37,855 nucleotides of DNA from an uncultured Colwellia sp. (GTDB lineage Bacteria; Pseudomonadota; Gammaproteobacteria; Enterobacterales; Alteromonadaceae), in the NCBI GenBank assembly GCA_913063325.1, contig CAJXYE010000047.1:1-37855 (forward strand). The letters run 5' to 3'. A model generated the notes under the pieces. It was given only the letters and a program-made list of their open reading frames with translations, did not search any database and was not told where the DNA came from. Shown here in pieces: positions 35,274 to 37,855 of the stretch (position 1 is its first letter; each line of letters starts with the position of its first letter). The position numbers were made by a program, and so were the translations under genes.

Positions 35274-36800
35274 TTAAGCGGTAACTTCTACTTGATTACT
35301 TTCCGTTTTGTCTTCGACACCGTCTTTAACAAAGTACACAGACAGTGCCCCTAGAATCATAGAACCACCCGCTAACATAATTATATAAACAGCATTGTTG
35401 TCAAAGATATGGTTTAAAATCCAACCTGAAACTAAGCCTGATACTATTTGTGGTGCGGCAATAGTAAAGTTAAAAATCCCCATATAAACCCCCGTTTTAT
35501 CCGCAGGCAAAGCCCCTGCAAGTATCGCGTAAGGCATAGATAAAATTGCCGCCCATGCCATACCAATACCTAACATAGACCAAACTAAACCAACCGCGCC
35601 TTGTGGCACTTGCACCTCAGTGATTAATAAGTTCACATGGGTAATTGTTGGGTCTTGAAATAAAATAAAGCTTAAATAGCCTAACCCACCGGCGATTAAT
35701 GATAATGAATAAACCGTTTTACGGCCAAAGGTATTGGCTAATTTAGTTAATACAATAGCGAAAAACACAGCAAATAAAGCTTGTGCCGCATATAAAATTC
35801 CAACCCAATCGCCAGCAGCACCTTTAGCCGCAGCAACAGTCTCAGGCAAACCACCCATTGCAGTAATATAATCAGGATCAAACCAATCAACGGCTACTCC
35901 CCAAGCATGTTGAGTAATCGCTGCGGGTGTATACGTCCACATAATAAATAACGCAAACCAAGAGAAAAATTGCACTATTGCTAATTGTCTCATGATCACA
36001 GGCATGCCTTTAAATAATATCCAAAAACCAGCTAATCGCTCGGAGGTGGTTTTTTTAACTGATTGTTCTTGTTTTATTTTTTCAGCATCTAAATTTTGAT
36101 AAGCATAATAATCTTCCGGTTTGTATTCTTTTGTTCTAAATACTGTCCACAAGACTGAACCTAATAACACAGTTGCACCTATATAAAATGCCCAAATGAC
36201 TGATGGTGCAACTTTACCTTGCACTGATACGTTGTCTAAGCCAATTACGTTTGTTAACACGAAGGGAAGAATAGAGCCAACTACCGCACCAATGTTAATT
36301 AATAGTGTTTGTACCGAATAACCTAGGTTACGTTGTTCGGCAGGTACCATATCAGATACAAGCGAACGAAATGGTTGAAATGTTACGTTAAAAGCAGCAT
36401 CTTTAATGGCAAATATTAATAAACCAAAAATAATCGGAGGGATAAAAGCAACAACCATTGATGCATTTGGAAGTAAAATCATCGCGGCGGCGGCAACTAG
36501 CGCTCCACCTAAAACAAAGGGTAAACGCCGACCTATGCGATTCCATGTTCGATCCGATAAAGCACCAACAATAGGTTGTACCAATAGGCCCATAATGGGC
36601 GCTGCTAACCAAAAGAGTGATAATGAAGAAAGATCAGCACCTAAATCAGACAATATACGGCTAACGTTACCATTTTGTAATGCAAAACCAATTTGCACAC
36701 CGAGGAAGCCGAAGCTGACATTCCATATTTGCCAAAAACTCAAACGTGGTTTTTGCAGGTTTGGGGTTGTTTGATTACTTATGTCGCTTGTATCACTCAT
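35274..36800 (-). CDS. MFS sugar transporter (GPH/SLC45-like)
   Basis: A 508-residue inner-membrane protein with about 12 TM helices. Features are the N-terminal LSFWQIWNVSFGFLGVQIGF, the loop signature GALSDRTWNRIGRRLPFVLG (about 79-98), a charged central loop (about 220-255) and the second-half equivalent LANTFGRKTVYSLSLIAGG. It resembles the SLC45/GPH-like proton-coupled sucrose or maltose permeases found in marine gammaproteobacteria and Xanthomonas. Exact substrate is inferred from neighbours (LacI regulator, glucokinase) and is probably an alpha-glucoside. An intrinsic terminator-like hairpin ends 42 bases upstream of the start codon, so expression may depend on readthrough. Confidence 0.88.
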   Translation of the reverse strand: MSDTSDISNQTTPNLQKPRLSFWQIWNVSFGFLGVQIGFALQNGNVSRILSDLGADLSSLSLFWLAAPIMGLLVQPIVGALSDRTWNRIGRRLPFVLGGALVAAAAMILLPNASMVVAFIPPIIFGLLIFAIKDAAFNVTFQPFRSLVSDMVPAEQRNLGYSVQTLLINIGAVVGSILPFVLTNVIGLDNVSVQGKVAPSVIWAFYIGATVLLGSVLWTVFRTKEYKPEDYYAYQNLDAEKIKQEQSVKKTTSERLAGFWILFKGMPVIMRQLAIVQFFSWFALFIMWTYTPAAITQHAWGVAVDWFDPDYITAMGGLPETVAAAKGAAGDWVGILYAAQALFAVFFAIVLTKLANTFGRKTVYSLSLIAGGLGYLSFILFQDPTITHVNLLITEVQVPQGAVGLVWSMLGIGMAWAAILSMPYAILAGALPADKTGVYMGIFNFTIAAPQIVSGLVSGWILNHIFDNNAVYIIMLAGGSMILGALSVYFVKDGVEDKTESNQVEVTA

Positions 36801-36842
36801 CTCAAGGCACTCTTATTGTTATGTGTAGCGGTACTTGTCTTT

Positions 36843-36888
36843 AAAAAAAAGCACATTATTACTCTAGATAAATAAAGTAGTAATGTGC
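36843..36888 (-). terminator. Intrinsic terminator between glk and the transporter gene
   Basis: On the minus strand, GCACATTACTACT and its near-complement (12 of 13) form a stem with a 12-base loop, followed by eight T residues. It stops glk transcripts or attenuates transcription into the transporter gene, whose ATG is 42 bases further on. Confidence 0.75.
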
Positions 36889-36989
36889 AATACCAATAAG
36901 GTATAAAACAAGGTGTGTATTGAAATACCTTTTATGTGCACATGGCCAACAAAGCTAAAACAAGAATTTTAATATACGCAGTTTCTAGG

Positions 36990-37007
36990 GTAACCACTAG
37001 GGATTAC
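36990..37007. promoter_or_regulatory. Operator-like imperfect palindrome in the glk-transporter gap
   Basis: GTAACCACTAGGGATTAC is self-complementary at 14 of 18 positions, the size expected for a LacI-family operator. It lies 190 bases upstream of the transporter start. Assignment to the nearby LacI protein is a guess. Confidence 0.25.
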
Positions 37008-37042
37008 ATACGTATTCACTATTTTACCAAGTAGCTACAGAG

Positions 37043-37855
37043 CTAGTTTTTCAAGATAAAAGCAGCGGCACCGAGTAATCCCGGTTGCTCTTCAGTTATC
37101 ACGTAAGTGGGGGCTTGCTCAGTAATAGCCGACAAGCGACCTTTAGTTTCAAAGCGAGTTCTAAAATCACTCGCTTTTAAGTAATCAATAAAGCGCGGCA
37201 CTATACCACCAGCAATATAAACACCACCTTGGCTATTCATTATTAACGCTAAATCGCCAGCAAAACTGCCCAAAACATTACAAAAGAGGCTAAGTGTTTG
37301 CTCGCAAGTAGTACAAGTGCCAGCAAGAGCTTTGCTGGTGATATCCTTAGCTGAAAGTGTCTCTTTAATGATGCTGGATTCTTTCGCATTATTAATAAAT
37401 AATAATGCTTGATAGACTTGCTCTAAACCATAACCTGACAGTAATTGCTCGTATGAAACTCGCTTCTTTATCTTATGGATAAAATCTTTTACTTGCTGTT
37501 CTGTTTCATTAATCGGTGCAAAATCGATATGACCACCTTCACCACTGATACAGTGCCATTGCTCATGGCCTGAAATACTTATTGGTATTAAATTAGCCAC
37601 ACCTAAGCCTGTACCTGGTCCGCACACCGAAATAGGTTTACCAACAATACTTTTACCGCCACCGATTTTTACTTTTTGCTGCTCTGAAAGTAGAGGGATG
37701 GCCAAAGCTATGGCGGTGTAGTCATTAATGAAACTTAGAGTATTGAGCTTTAAATCTTGCTTGAGCTCTTTTTGGGAGAACTGCCAAGGTAAATTTGTCA
37801 TGCTAATTAAGTCTTGATCAACGGGACAAGCAATAGCAAAACAAGCGTTAATAAC
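37043..37855 (-). CDS. glk: Glucokinase (N-terminus beyond the window)
   Basis: Phosphorylates glucose with ATP to glucose-6-phosphate. The frame stays open from an internal ATG at 37801 to the window edge and encodes ACFAIACPVDQDLISMTNLPW, which is typical glucokinase sequence. The true start therefore lies outside; 270 residues are visible of an expected 320 or so. Family features: SFINDYTAIALAIPLL, the glycine-rich GPGTGLGVANLIPI, SGEGGHIDFAP (metal/substrate loop), YEQLLSGYGLEQVY, GSFAGDLALI and GGVYIAGGIVPRF. This is the E. coli Glk type rather than a ROK kinase. It is followed by a terminator and the transporter gene on the same strand. Confidence 0.95.
   Translation of the reverse strand, partial: VINACFAIACPVDQDLISMTNLPWQFSQKELKQDLKLNTLSFINDYTAIALAIPLLSEQQKVKIGGGKSIVGKPISVCGPGTGLGVANLIPISISGHEQWHCISGEGGHIDFAPINETEQQVKDFIHKIKKRVSYEQLLSGYGLEQVYQALLFINNAKESSIIKETLSAKDITSKALAGTCTTCEQTLSLFCNVLGSFAGDLALIMNSQGGVYIAGGIVPRFIDYLKASDFRTRFETKGRLSAITEQAPTYVITEEQPGLLGAAAFILKN

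Noticed and set aside
36403..36875. Several frames opposite the transporter gene
   Set aside because: They mirror the transporter coding sequence and have no ribosome sites or known motifs.

Overview
The window is ordinary chromosomal DNA from an AT-rich marine gammaproteobacterium. The best guess is Alteromonadales, Colwellia-like. The basis is the gene neighbourhoods (aroQ-accB-accC, cutA-dsbD next to fxsA-groES-groEL, epmB divergent from efp), the porin, c-di-GMP and methyl-accepting genes, and the many DUF3016, DUF4136 and DUF5916 envelope proteins. The genus is an inference from protein character, not a database match. I saw no rRNA, tRNA, CRISPR array, prophage or complete insertion sequence.

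Layout. (1) 1-2.9 kb, housekeeping on the minus strand: aroQ, accB, accC, then a small Cys-rich protein. (2) 3.2-7.4 kb: a tight plus-strand operon of a small PstS-like periplasmic protein, a porin-like barrel and a membrane GGDEF-EAL protein. (3) 7.4-12.6 kb, redox and folding block: dsbD and cutA (minus), fxsA, groES and groEL (plus). (4) 12.6-24.8 kb, an accessory glycan region: two paralogous CadC-like membrane regulators with TPR-like C-termini, a GH92 alpha-mannosidase, a GH13 alpha-amylase lipoprotein and a CBM9-like/DUF5916 outer-membrane protein. Signs of rearrangement include a second copy of the groEL 3' end and terminator 4,660 bp downstream of the original, and two MITE-like elements. 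One MITE abuts the amylase stop codon. (5) 24.8-31.1 kb: a chemoreceptor, a stretch of decayed genes, a DUF4136 lipoprotein, a DUF3016 protein and an MscS-type channel. (6) 31.1-34.0 kb: an unknown small protein, epmB, efp and a small outer-membrane barrel. (7) 34.1-37.9 kb: a LacI regulator convergent with a GPH/SLC45-like sugar transporter, and a glucokinase cut by the window end.

How the genes work together. AccB and AccC are the biotin carrier and biotin carboxylase of fatty-acid synthesis. CutA-DsbD and FxsA-GroESL keep the gene neighbourhood known from enterics. EpmB makes the beta-lysine used to modify EF-P Lys34, which is present here. The amylase would release malto-oligosaccharides outside or in the periplasm. 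The LacI/transporter/glucokinase unit could import and phosphorylate such sugars, so the two regions may be functionally linked; this is inference. The most novel-looking parts are the regulator-bracketed glycan region with groEL 3'-end footprints, and the binding protein/porin/c-di-GMP operon.
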